Positions 31,920 through 38,964 of a stretch of 64,000 bases of DNA are shown here, in pieces. This stretch comes from JAMXLO01 sp035492535 (GTDB lineage: Bacteria; Pseudomonadota; Alphaproteobacteria; Acetobacterales; Acetobacteraceae), in assembly GCA_035492535.1 (NCBI GenBank), contig DATJJM010000222.1, positions 1-64,000 on the forward strand, read 5' to 3'. The first letter of the stretch is position 1, and every line of letters begins with the position of its first letter. The notes beneath the pieces are model-generated. The model was given only the letters and a program-made list of their open reading frames with translations. It searched no databases and had not been told where the DNA came from. A program made the position numbers and the translations under genes.

Positions 31920-33293
31920 TTAGCCGGCCGTCTCGATGACCAGGCTGCGCTTATACAGCGAATTGCTCGCCGTGGGGATGATCGTTGTGGTGGCGGTCGC
32001 ATCGGTCGGCGCCGCAAAGCACCCGATCCAGGTCCACGACAAGCTGGCGAACTGCTGCAGCCGATCGAGGGGCGGCCGGATGATGTGCGCCACGTTGTTG
32101 ACCAGGAACACTTCGCCGAAGGCGTTCACGCCCTGGCGCTCCAGCCACATGGACAGGCCCTCGAAGTTGCCCTGGATCAGATGCTCGGACCCCATGATGA
32201 TGATCCGGCGCACGCGCACATTGTTGGCGCTGACGCCCGTCGCACCCGAGGAACCAGCCTGCTGCACATACGTTTCCGTGGTGGGAATGAACTTCACACC
32301 CAGCAGATCGGCAATGTCCGCATCCCGGTATTCGCCAGACTGCGACCGGCCGGCGAACAGCACCTTGAAGTCCTGATCGGCGTAGAGCTGCCGCAGCGAA
32401 GTGTTGTCCAGGGCGACGTGATAGGTGCCGTCCGGCATGGTGGGCACCGCGTTGTCGCGCAGGTAGCTGACCCCATCCAGCAGGATGCCCATGGTCAGGA
32501 TGTCGCTGCCGGTGAGCTGCGCCGTGGTGGATTTGCTGTAGGGCCGCAGCATCTTCGGCGCGTTGATGGCGATCAGCGCATCGCCGTTCACCGGTGCCGT
32601 CGCCGCCTGGAACGTCAGCACGCCGCTGATGCCGTCGGGCACCGAAGAGTTGTCGGTCCCATCGGCCGCCGCGCCGGTCACCGTCAGCGTCTGGCCGACA
32701 CCGCCGGCGCCGATCGCGGTCTCGAAGACCGTCAGCGTGGCGACTCCGGACACCGGGGTTGGGACACCGTTGACCAGCACCTGCTGGAAGCCGCGAATGT
32801 CGTCCACATGGCAGCTTGTCGTGGTCGACGCACCCAGGTCGGTGCGGACGCGCGAGTTGCCGCCCATGTAGGCGCTGAACAGCGCCTTGCGGGCCAACCG
32901 CTCCATCGACTGCGCCGCCTGCACACCGTTATTGCGCGCGATGCGGGTCAGGTTGTTGGCGATGGTGGCCAGGTCGCCCATCAGGTCGACGTCGGAGCTG
33001 TCGCCATACTGGAACAGCGAGAGCTGGTATTGCTCCAACGTGGCATCGCTCGGCGTCATGCCGTTGTCGAGGCCGGTGTTGGTGCTCGGATTGATGGTGT
33101 TCGTGTTCGGCGCCTTGCGGCCCGTGCGGGTGCGGGTCAGCGTTTCACCGATTCGGGCCGGCACCGTCTCCATCAGGGATTCGCGGCGATAGGCTAGGAC
33201 CGAGTCCAAGCCCTCTTCAAACTCGCGCTCCAGGAAGCCGGTCTGCAGTTCGGCCTGCAATGCCGCGGGAAAACTCGTGAACTGACCGGCCAT
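31920..33293 (-). CDS. Major capsid protein (N4 gp56-like fold)
   Basis: 457 residues; ATG 33293 has GGAG 10 bases upstream, whereas ATG 33308 has none. Recognisable capsid features include AALQAELQTGFLEREFEEGL at the N-terminus, NPSTNTGLDNGMTPSDATLE for the extended loop, ADIADLLGVKFIPTTETYVQ, and a C-terminal block RRIIIMGSEHLIQGNF. These resemble N4-gp56-family capsid proteins. Residues about 190-265 form a beta-rich insertion (VATLTVFETAIGAGGVGQTL). It follows the scaffold gene after a 260-base gap, consistent with separate strong expression. Confidence 0.85.
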   Translation of the reverse strand: MAGQFTSFPAALQAELQTGFLEREFEEGLDSVLAYRRESLMETVPARIGETLTRTRTGRKAPNTNTINPSTNTGLDNGMTPSDATLEQYQLSLFQYGDSSDVDLMGDLATIANNLTRIARNNGVQAAQSMERLARKALFSAYMGGNSRVRTDLGASTTTSCHVDDIRGFQQVLVNGVPTPVSGVATLTVFETAIGAGGVGQTLTVTGAAADGTDNSSVPDGISGVLTFQAATAPVNGDALIAINAPKMLRPYSKSTTAQLTGSDILTMGILLDGVSYLRDNAVPTMPDGTYHVALDNTSLRQLYADQDFKVLFAGRSQSGEYRDADIADLLGVKFIPTTETYVQQAGSSGATGVSANNVRVRRIIIMGSEHLIQGNFEGLSMWLERQGVNAFGEVFLVNNVAHIIRPPLDRLQQFASLSWTWIGCFAAPTDATATTTIIPTASNSLYKRSLVIETAG

Positions 33294-33554
33294 CGGGCTG
33301 GGCTCCATCCGCTGAAGGGGAGAATTTTCCCGACGTCGGCTGCGAGCCGCGGGACAGCGGAGGAACCTGCCTCAGAGGGATGAATTATCGCGGCCATCCA
33401 AGTCGCGGCCCGCACATTCGGCTCTTGGTGGCCGTCGCGGGCGCCGGGGATCTACCCATCTGCACTTCGCCGTAGACCGACTTAGCAGCGCGGAGAACCT
33501 GTCTCAATCCGCCCACTAGTGTAAAAAAGCGGACGGATCAATATGAATGTGAGA
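33294..33554 (-). promoter_or_regulatory. Intergenic region before the capsid gene with weak promoter candidate
   Basis: The largest gap in the late operon (261 bases) carries no gene. Reading leftward, TTGAGA (33502-33507) is followed after 17 bases by TAAGTC (33479-33484), a weak promoter match. A short stem TCCGC/GCGGA (33508-33533) encloses ACTAGT and a run of six A. Regulation of capsid expression is a reasonable guess but not demonstrated. Confidence 0.35.
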
Positions 33555-34322
33555 TTATCGCCCTCTCAGACGACGATCCATTCCCGCCTTGTATTGGGCA
33601 TACTGCTCTTTGGTCATGCCCTTGACATCGACCGCCCCCGTGCCGGTGGCCGGCGGTGGGTTCGCGGCTGATCCAGTTACAGTCGGCCGGCCGGACCCGC
33701 CGCCGACGACAGTGCTGCCGCCAGCACCAGTGACCGTGCCGCCACCGCCGGCCACCGTGGAACCGCCGCCCGCAACGGTCGATGCACCCTTGAAATACTC
33801 GGGCTTCTTCGCCTTGAATTCTGTCAGCGCTTCTTCCACGCCGGTCACGTTGCCGTCGTCGTCCACCTTGATCTTGGACCGGTCCAGAGCGGGCAGGTGC
33901 AGCAGATCCAGATCGGCCAAGCCCGCACCGACCGCGGCGGCCTTCAGCTCCGCATTGATCAGCGTGCCCTGCAGCTTGGTGATCTTGGGCGTGTGCTTGG
34001 CCGCTTCCTCGGCGATCAGCCGGGGCACATCGGCCCTGGTCGTTTCCAGGTCACGCGCCAACGTGTCGGCCCGCTCCTGTGCCTGCTGGCGAGCGACGCG
34101 CTGTGCCGCGGCTTCGGCCCTGACCTCGGCCAGTGTCTGCTGTGCTCGGCCGCCATCGCCGCCACCACCATTGTTCGGCTGCTGCTGGTGCTGCTGGTGC
34201 TGCTGGCCGCCGCCGGCGACAGTGCTGCCGCCACCAGCCACCGTGGTGCCACCGCCGCCGCTGCCGCCCCCATCGTCGGCATCACGAAGGATCATGTCGC
34301 GGAAACGGTAGCGGATGAACAT
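33555..34322 (-). CDS. Capsid scaffolding protein with TVAGGG repeats
   Basis: 255 residues. The centre is a long coiled coil (TLAEVRAEAAAQRVARQQAQ onward) and a folded part with GLADLDLLHLPALDRSKIKV and EALTEFKAKKPEYFKG, typical of phage scaffolds. The ends are Gly-rich and carry tandem TVAGGG motifs, both at residues 26-39 and again around 180-215. The basic C-terminus (KAGMDRRLRGR) is the usual capsid-binding helix. Position directly before the major capsid gene fits. Confidence 0.8.
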   Translation of the reverse strand: MFIRYRFRDMILRDADDGGGSGGGGTTVAGGGSTVAGGGQQHQQHQQQPNNGGGGDGGRAQQTLAEVRAEAAAQRVARQQAQERADTLARDLETTRADVPRLIAEEAAKHTPKITKLQGTLINAELKAAAVGAGLADLDLLHLPALDRSKIKVDDDGNVTGVEEALTEFKAKKPEYFKGASTVAGGGSTVAGGGGTVTGAGGSTVVGGGSGRPTVTGSAANPPPATGTGAVDVKGMTKEQYAQYKAGMDRRLRGR

Positions 34323-34340
34323 GGTGGACCCCTGTCAGGT

Positions 34341-35060
34341 TTAGGCGGCGCCGCAGAGCGTGGCGTTGATGAACGCAGCGGCGCCAGTGAGTGTCGTCAG
34401 CCTGGCGCGTATCCAGCGCGGCAGAACAGTGAGCTGGGTCAGGCCCAGCGCGGTGATCGCGGAGCCGACCGCCGAACCGATCGTGGTGACGCCGGCCACG
34501 GTCACCGTTTCGGTCGCCGCGCCACTGACGCTGCCCGAGAACGTGGTGATGTTGGCCGGCCCCATGCCCGTCGCGTAGCCGGATGCGTTGGTGCCGTCAT
34601 TCGCGAAGATCGACGGGAACGATGCGGTGATCACGCCGGCGGCGGCCTGTGCCGTCAGGCCGATTGCGGTCATGCCCTGCGATGCATTCATCAGCGCGGA
34701 CAGCGCGGCACCGATCGTGGTGGTCGTGTCGCCCGCCGCCACGGTGTAGGAAACCGATGCGGACCCGCCAGGCAGGTTGCCGTTGCTGGCCTTCGCCGTC
34801 ACCACGTCACCAGCGGTGATCGTGCCGCCGATCGTCAGCGTCATCTGGTTCAGCGGCTCGGCGAGCTGATTGGTCCCCAGCAGGCTGACCGACATGGTGG
34901 ACATGGACCCGGAGACCTCCACCGATGCGGTCTTCGCGAATCGGCTGGGCAACCACAGGCCCTCGGTCGTGGCGACCGATGCGTTATCGAGCAGTTGCAG
35001 CCCAATATCGAACGGGCTCCCGAACTTACCTGCGACGAACGCTACTGCTGGGTCAGCCAT
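34341..35060 (-). CDS. Virion protein built on the repeated beta-domain, possible decoration protein
   Basis: 239 residues. Residues 1-70 form an arm (VAFVAGKFGSPFDIGLQLLD). Residues about 73-190 are the beta-domain: MTLTIGGTITAGDVVTAKAS, SVSYTVAAGDTTTTIGAALS, then a loop and a strand TETVTVAGVTTIGSA. A helical tail follows. The same domain occurs in the gene at 30793, in the sheath and probably in two connector proteins. It sits between scaffold and biotin-carrier-like genes. Confidence 0.65.
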   Translation of the reverse strand: MADPAVAFVAGKFGSPFDIGLQLLDNASVATTEGLWLPSRFAKTASVEVSGSMSTMSVSLLGTNQLAEPLNQMTLTIGGTITAGDVVTAKASNGNLPGGSASVSYTVAAGDTTTTIGAALSALMNASQGMTAIGLTAQAAAGVITASFPSIFANDGTNASGYATGMGPANITTFSGSVSGAATETVTVAGVTTIGSAVGSAITALGLTQLTVLPRWIRARLTTLTGAAAFINATLCGAA

Positions 35061-35287
35061 TAGGGCACCTCGATGACCGCGATTGGATCTTCTTGCCCGA
35101 CTATTTCGCCCAGATCGATCTTATAACGCAAGGTGCCTGACGCGGGGGCGTAGACCGGGAACATGGTCTTCATGCTTTCGACGGTCGCGATGTGCTCGCC
35201 CTCTTCGACCGTGGCGCCGTCATCGACCAACCATTCGCACAGGCTGGCGACGGTCGGCGGGAAGACGTCAACGGTCGCATCGGACAT
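35060..35287 (-). CDS. Free-standing biotin-carrier-like (biotinyl/lipoyl) domain
   Basis: 75 residues from the ATG at 35287 (AAAGG upstream). The whole protein is one biotinyl-lipoyl fold: VASLCEWLVDDGATVEEG, then IATVESMKTMFPVYAPASGT and GEIVGQEDPIAVIEV. The hallmark turn reads E-S-M-K-T, with the Lys placed as in biotin carrier proteins (AMKM/SMKT) and not as in lipoyl domains (DKA). If the host biotin ligase modifies it, the phage would make a biotinylated protein. It lies in the head-gene region and overlaps an upstream Cys-rich frame by 20 bases. No carboxylase subunit is present in the window. Confidence 0.75.
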   Translation of the reverse strand: MSDATVDVFPPTVASLCEWLVDDGATVEEGEHIATVESMKTMFPVYAPASGTLRYKIDLGEIVGQEDPIAVIEVP

Positions 35288-35447
35288 ATGTGGTGCCTTT
35301 CTTCGGGCGACAGGCGTCGCAACCAGGGCACGATGAATCGTGTGCGTCATCTGCCCAGCGGCACCGCTCAGCGGCCAAACAATCCGCGCCTTCCAGCGCC
35401 CCACAGTAGCCGCAAGTCGCGTCCAGATGTGTGGCAAGATCAGGCAA
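35268..35447 (-). CDS. Very small Cys-rich protein, TTG start, upstream of the biotin-carrier-like gene
   Basis: 59 codons from a TTG at 35447 preceded by AAGGGGCGGG and overlapping the end of the gene before it. The product holds eight cysteines, including TCGYCG at the start and SCPGCDACR near the middle, a zinc-ribbon-like arrangement. The frame overlaps the first codons of the biotin-carrier-like gene. No ATG or GTG start exists after an upstream in-frame TAA, so expression is uncertain. It otherwise fills what would be a 150-base gap. Confidence 0.45.
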   Translation of the reverse strand: MPDLATHLDATCGYCGALEGADCLAAERCRWADDAHDSSCPGCDACRPKKGTTYVRCDR

Positions 35448-35772
35448 TGTCCCGCCCCTTCTCTCGCCAGTTTATAGTCAGGTTCGCGGCCTCGTGCTCG
35501 CGATCGGACGCGATCTCAACGATGATCCCGCCCGGTGCCGAACCACCCAGCCAGAACGATCCGGTGAACGTCGACGGCTGTTCCCACAGGACGTTGCCTG
35601 CCGCGTCCAGCGCGCGAGCCCGCGCCCATGATCCGCTGCTGACGATCTGGACCGAATACAATTCCGAATCGCGGCGGCTGATCCGGAACCGGCCCGGGCG
35701 CACCACCTGGATGGACCGCATCAGCGATCCAGGTGCGCTCGGCGCGTACAGGTCAATCAAATTGCGCATCAT
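35440..35772 (-). CDS. Hypothetical structural protein
   Basis: 110 residues. It starts with ATG ATG (35772 or 35769). Beta-rich composition: RFRISRRDSELYSVQIVSSG, then FWLGGSAPGGIIVEIA. No family is recognised. The head-gene neighbourhood suggests a virion component. Confidence 0.62.
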   Translation of the reverse strand: MMRNLIDLYAPSAPGSLMRSIQVVRPGRFRISRRDSELYSVQIVSSGSWARARALDAAGNVLWEQPSTFTGSFWLGGSAPGGIIVEIASDREHEAANLTINWREKGRDIA

Positions 35773-35778
35773 GCGCGG

Positions 35779-36177
35779 CTATACCGCAGTCGATATCGTT
35801 CCGCCAGCAGCACCGCCGTAATAGGTAACCGCTGCGTCAGACACCACAGGGGGACGCGGCGGCGCCCTGCCGATCCGGAGCTTGGTGCCGACCATGTTGG
35901 GGTTGCAGGCGATCTCCACCTGGCCGTCATACGTCCGCTTGACCTGGTAGAACATCGGGTGCGGGTTGTTGATCAGCCAGTGCGCCGCGACGCCGGTGTT
36001 CCAATCCTTGTTGCGGATGCCCTGCATCATGAACAGTTCCAGCCACTGGATCGCGCCAAGCGCAGCGCTGATCTTCGTTTCGGCCCGCAGGCAGAAGCGC
36101 CGGCTCGCGCGCTTGGTGTTGGTCGCGAGCATCGCCCGCTCGATGTCCTTGGTGGTTTGGAACTCAACGGAACCCAT
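35779..36177 (-). CDS. Hypothetical structural protein
   Basis: 132 residues from the ATG at 36177, preceded by GGGAGG. An N-terminal helical half (ALGAIQWLELFMMQGIRNKD) is followed by strands (TYDGQVEIACNPNMVGTKLR). It is unrecognised. The end of the preceding small gene overlaps its start. Confidence 0.62.
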   Translation of the reverse strand: MGSVEFQTTKDIERAMLATNTKRASRRFCLRAETKISAALGAIQWLELFMMQGIRNKDWNTGVAAHWLINNPHPMFYQVKRTYDGQVEIACNPNMVGTKLRIGRAPPRPPVVSDAAVTYYGGAAGGTISTAV

Positions 36178-36310
36178 TTGCAGCCTCCCGAAGAAGTTCA
36201 CCCAAGGCGCACAGCGCCACGAGATACGCGGCAGCAAACAAAAAGCCGCGTGCCACCGCGTACCAGTTCACAGGCAACGGCCACTGTGCCTCGGTGGTGG
36301 TTTGGTTCAT
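36164..36310 (-). CDS. Very small membrane protein
   Basis: 48 residues from the ATG at 36310 with GGAGG 7 bases upstream. One membrane helix (about 20-40, ARGFLFAAAYLVALCALGEL) with a short charged tail. It overlaps both neighbours. The function is unknown. Confidence 0.55.
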   Translation of the reverse strand: MNQTTTEAQWPLPVNWYAVARGFLFAAAYLVALCALGELLREAANGFR

Positions 36311-36582
36311 GGTAGCACCTCCGGTGGGAACTCTTGATTGAGCCAATTGCGCAGTTCGATCAGATCGGCTCGACCGACCTTGACGATCGCAGCTTGTCCG
36401 CTTCGTTCCTCGTATGGCTCCCAATCGAGATTGTCTGCGTCGAAACAGAACCAGCCGTCGCCATTCTCCGCACCGTAGCCGCTTCGACGCACGGTCAGGC
36501 TGCCATGTTCGAATGAGTACGCGGCCGAAATTTTCGGGCCTGTGCTGGTCGGCGTTGGGATTTGGTTAGACACTTTCTGCAT
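36307..36582 (-). CDS. Hypothetical protein
   Basis: 91 residues if the ATG at 36582 is used; a GTG at 36573 has better spacing from GGGAG. The sequence has DGWFCFDADNLDWEPYEE and a C-terminal helix (VGRADLIELRNWLNQEFP). It overlaps the upstream gene by 17 bases. The family is not recognised. Confidence 0.6.
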   Translation of the reverse strand: MQKVSNQIPTPTSTGPKISAAYSFEHGSLTVRRSGYGAENGDGWFCFDADNLDWEPYEERSGQAAIVKVGRADLIELRNWLNQEFPPEVLP

Positions 36583-36814
36583 ACTCCCGCTCACACTCGG
36601 CCCTGATATCCCGAGCATCATCATTATCACCGTAGTCGCAGTCGCCGCAGGACGCGCATTCGTGGACTGGGACGGAACACCCGCGCGATCCACTGTCATC
36701 GCACCCACACCAACGGCCGCCAATATGCTCCCACTTATGGCCCAGAACGTTGCAGGGATGGGCGCCCCCAGCCAGGACGCCAGCCTCGGCAATGAGGCGA
36801 TCCAGGATCGTCAT
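36566..36814 (-). CDS. Small Cys-rich protein, zinc-binding candidate
   Basis: 82 residues from the ATG at 36814, which overlaps the upstream TGA. Central region with HPCNVLGHKW, GGRWCGCDD and HECASCGDCDYGDND: seven cysteines plus histidines suggest one or two zinc sites. The role is unknown. Confidence 0.65.
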   Translation of the reverse strand: MTILDRLIAEAGVLAGGAHPCNVLGHKWEHIGGRWCGCDDSGSRGCSVPVHECASCGDCDYGDNDDARDIRAECEREYAESV

Positions 36815-37299
36815 TTCGTTCTCGCTTTGAAGGGCATCCACACGATGGACCCCATGGTGTTGACGCTGCTGTGCTCGCCGGTCGCCCGCACAGTCAGCCC
36901 GTGGATGAAACCGGCATCCAGCATCCACGACCCCATGACGGCAGGGCTGGCCCGGTAGAAAGACCGACCGCGCCTGGCGCCCCACGCTTTGTGCAGGTCC
37001 ATCTTTTCCTTGATGCCAGCCGGCGGGTCGAATGTCGTTCGGTGGCTGACCTCCAGGATCTGCAACTCGTCCTCGGTGAACGCCGGCGGCTCGGGCATAT
37101 CGTCGTCAGGGAAAAAACCAAGCTCGTTCGGGATGCCGTCGATGAACTCGACCGTGCCGCTGCCCGCGTGGGTGCAGGCGAACGTCCGCATGGTGCCGGG
37201 CCCAGGCTCCAGCACGAACATGCCCTTGGCCTCCAGCAGCCAGCATTTGCCCCCCATCGAGGGCAGCGGGATATCGATGATCTGCGGTTTGTATCTCAT
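36811..37299 (-). CDS. Hypothetical protein after the portal gene
   Basis: 162 residues, with its start overlapping the portal stop. Beta-rich N-terminus (GKCWLLEAKGMFVLEPGPGT), a basic middle part and VMGSWMLDAGFIHGLTVRAT. No head protease motif was seen, although that slot often holds one. It is unrecognised. Confidence 0.65.
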   Translation of the reverse strand: MRYKPQIIDIPLPSMGGKCWLLEAKGMFVLEPGPGTMRTFACTHAGSGTVEFIDGIPNELGFFPDDDMPEPPAFTEDELQILEVSHRTTFDPPAGIKEKMDLHKAWGARRGRSFYRASPAVMGSWMLDAGFIHGLTVRATGEHSSVNTMGSIVWMPFKARTK

Positions 37300-38960
37300 G
37301 CGTCTACATTCACATCCGTTGGCCGCGGTATGCCACCGTCCAGGTTGGGCGCTGGCTCGCTGATATCGACAGGCTCTGGCGTATGCTCGGGCGCCGCACC
37401 GCGGGTATCCTCGTGCGGCTCTTCCGGGTCTTCGTCGTCGTCGTTGGGCAGGTTCATGTCCATCTGCAGCAGCAGCCAGGAACGGGCCTCTTCGACCGTC
37501 AGCAACATGAATTTGGGATCCGGCCCGGTGGTGGCCGGCGTGCCCGGCTTGGTCTGCCCATCGGCGCCGGTAGCGCCCGGCACGGCTGGCATAGCAGGGC
37601 CGGCCTTCAGCGGGTCAATCGCGATCGCCAACGCCGGAATGACCTGGGCAAGGTCGGTCGGGGTCGGTTGGAACAGGCGCGGCCAGCGGAACGTGAAGCT
37701 CGACAGGTCGATGGACGGATCAACCGCCTGGACGATCCGGCGGGCCAGCTCCAGCGCGCCGAACTCGCCGTACTGGGTCCGCAGCTCCATGATCAGGTCG
37801 TAAAACTCCTGATCGATGAACTCCATCGCCCGGCCGGACATCGGCCCCTTCATGGTGCTCGGATCTTTGCGCGCCGCGGCCACCGCCTCGAGCGCGATGT
37901 CACGCAGCTTGTCGACCAGCTTCAGAGCGGCCTCGGTGCCGGCCCCGCTCATCTCCAAGAGCTTGGCGTCCGCGCCGCTCCAGCTTCCGCCTTCCTCGTC
38001 TTTGTAATCGCCCTTCAGGTGGATATAGCTGGCAGCTCCGCGGGTTATGCTGCCGTCGGATGGGCCGTTGACGATATCACCCTTGATGACGGGCTGCGGC
38101 GCGGCGTTGTATCGCACCCCGCGGCCGATCTGGCTCAACGTGTAGTCGATCTCGATGCTGTTCTGAACGCCAGGCTCGAACGTGCACGCACCATCAGGCG
38201 CGGCGCCCCCCACCAGGTTCGTGAACCACCACCCGGGGACAAAGCCTAGTTTGTGATCGATGGTTTCCCACGCACCGAAAGTCCTGCCGTCATCCAAGAA
38301 ATGGTCGACCGGGTTCCAGTCCGCCTCCTGGATCGGTGCGTACGTGATTTCCTGATCCGGCAGATAGTCACGCACCAGCCAGTAGCGGCGCCCGCGGTCC
38401 AGCTTTTCGGATGGGCGCGGGTCCGGCGCACCCAGCGCGGCCAGTGCTGCCCCGGTCGTGACATACTGCAGGCGCAACGCTGTCAGATTGCCGGCGCCGT
38501 CAAAGCTCGGCTCACAGTATTTCGCCCGCCAGACATGCAGCCCAATGTGCATGTCATCGCCCTCGCCATCGATGCGAAATGTCACCGCGACCGATCCGAC
38601 CGATCCCAGCTTTGCGGCTTCGATCATCTTGGGCAAGAACTTCGCCTTGCGCAGCAGCTTCAAGATCGTCTTGCGGGCAGCGGGATCATCGTGCACCACG
38701 CGCGGTGCATGGTTTCCAGCGAAAAGTTTGCGCGCACAATATGTTGCGACCTGGGTTGCGAATCGGAACTGTGCGCTCGGGCGCCGCTCGTCCAGCAGGA
38801 TGGTGCGGCCCTGTGGGTCCGTTTCGTCGTAGAATGCACTCGCCAGATGGCTGTAAAACTGGCCGTCCAACATCTTGTCGAACAGATCAAGCGTCCGGTA
38901 GCGCGGGCATTTTGCTACCCATGCTGGGTATTTCAGCTTTGAACTGATCTTCTCGAACAT
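37296..38960 (-). CDS. Portal protein
   Basis: 554 residues from the ATG at 38960 (GAGG/TAGGG upstream). It follows the large terminase directly. The sequence has the expected portal build: N-terminal helices, a stem with RIDGEGDDMHIGLHVWRAKY, a clip-like central region (VIKGDIVNGPSDGSITRGAA), long helices of the crown (EAVAAARKDPSTMKGPMSGR) and a Pro/Asp-rich C-terminal tail. Assignment rests on size, position and overall pattern; I could not name a subfamily. Confidence 0.8.
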   Translation of the reverse strand: MFEKISSKLKYPAWVAKCPRYRTLDLFDKMLDGQFYSHLASAFYDETDPQGRTILLDERRPSAQFRFATQVATYCARKLFAGNHAPRVVHDDPAARKTILKLLRKAKFLPKMIEAAKLGSVGSVAVTFRIDGEGDDMHIGLHVWRAKYCEPSFDGAGNLTALRLQYVTTGAALAALGAPDPRPSEKLDRGRRYWLVRDYLPDQEITYAPIQEADWNPVDHFLDDGRTFGAWETIDHKLGFVPGWWFTNLVGGAAPDGACTFEPGVQNSIEIDYTLSQIGRGVRYNAAPQPVIKGDIVNGPSDGSITRGAASYIHLKGDYKDEEGGSWSGADAKLLEMSGAGTEAALKLVDKLRDIALEAVAAARKDPSTMKGPMSGRAMEFIDQEFYDLIMELRTQYGEFGALELARRIVQAVDPSIDLSSFTFRWPRLFQPTPTDLAQVIPALAIAIDPLKAGPAMPAVPGATGADGQTKPGTPATTGPDPKFMLLTVEEARSWLLLQMDMNLPNDDDEDPEEPHEDTRGAAPEHTPEPVDISEPAPNLDGGIPRPTDVNVDA

Positions 38961-38964
38961 CGCC

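Noticed and set aside
32085..33197. A 370-codon + strand frame over the major capsid gene
   Set aside because: Shadow; Arg/Gly-rich with no motif, opposite to a well-supported capsid gene.
37383..38249. A 288-codon + strand frame over the portal gene
   Set aside because: Shadow of the portal gene; the portal frame starts with a ribosome site and fits the terL-portal order.
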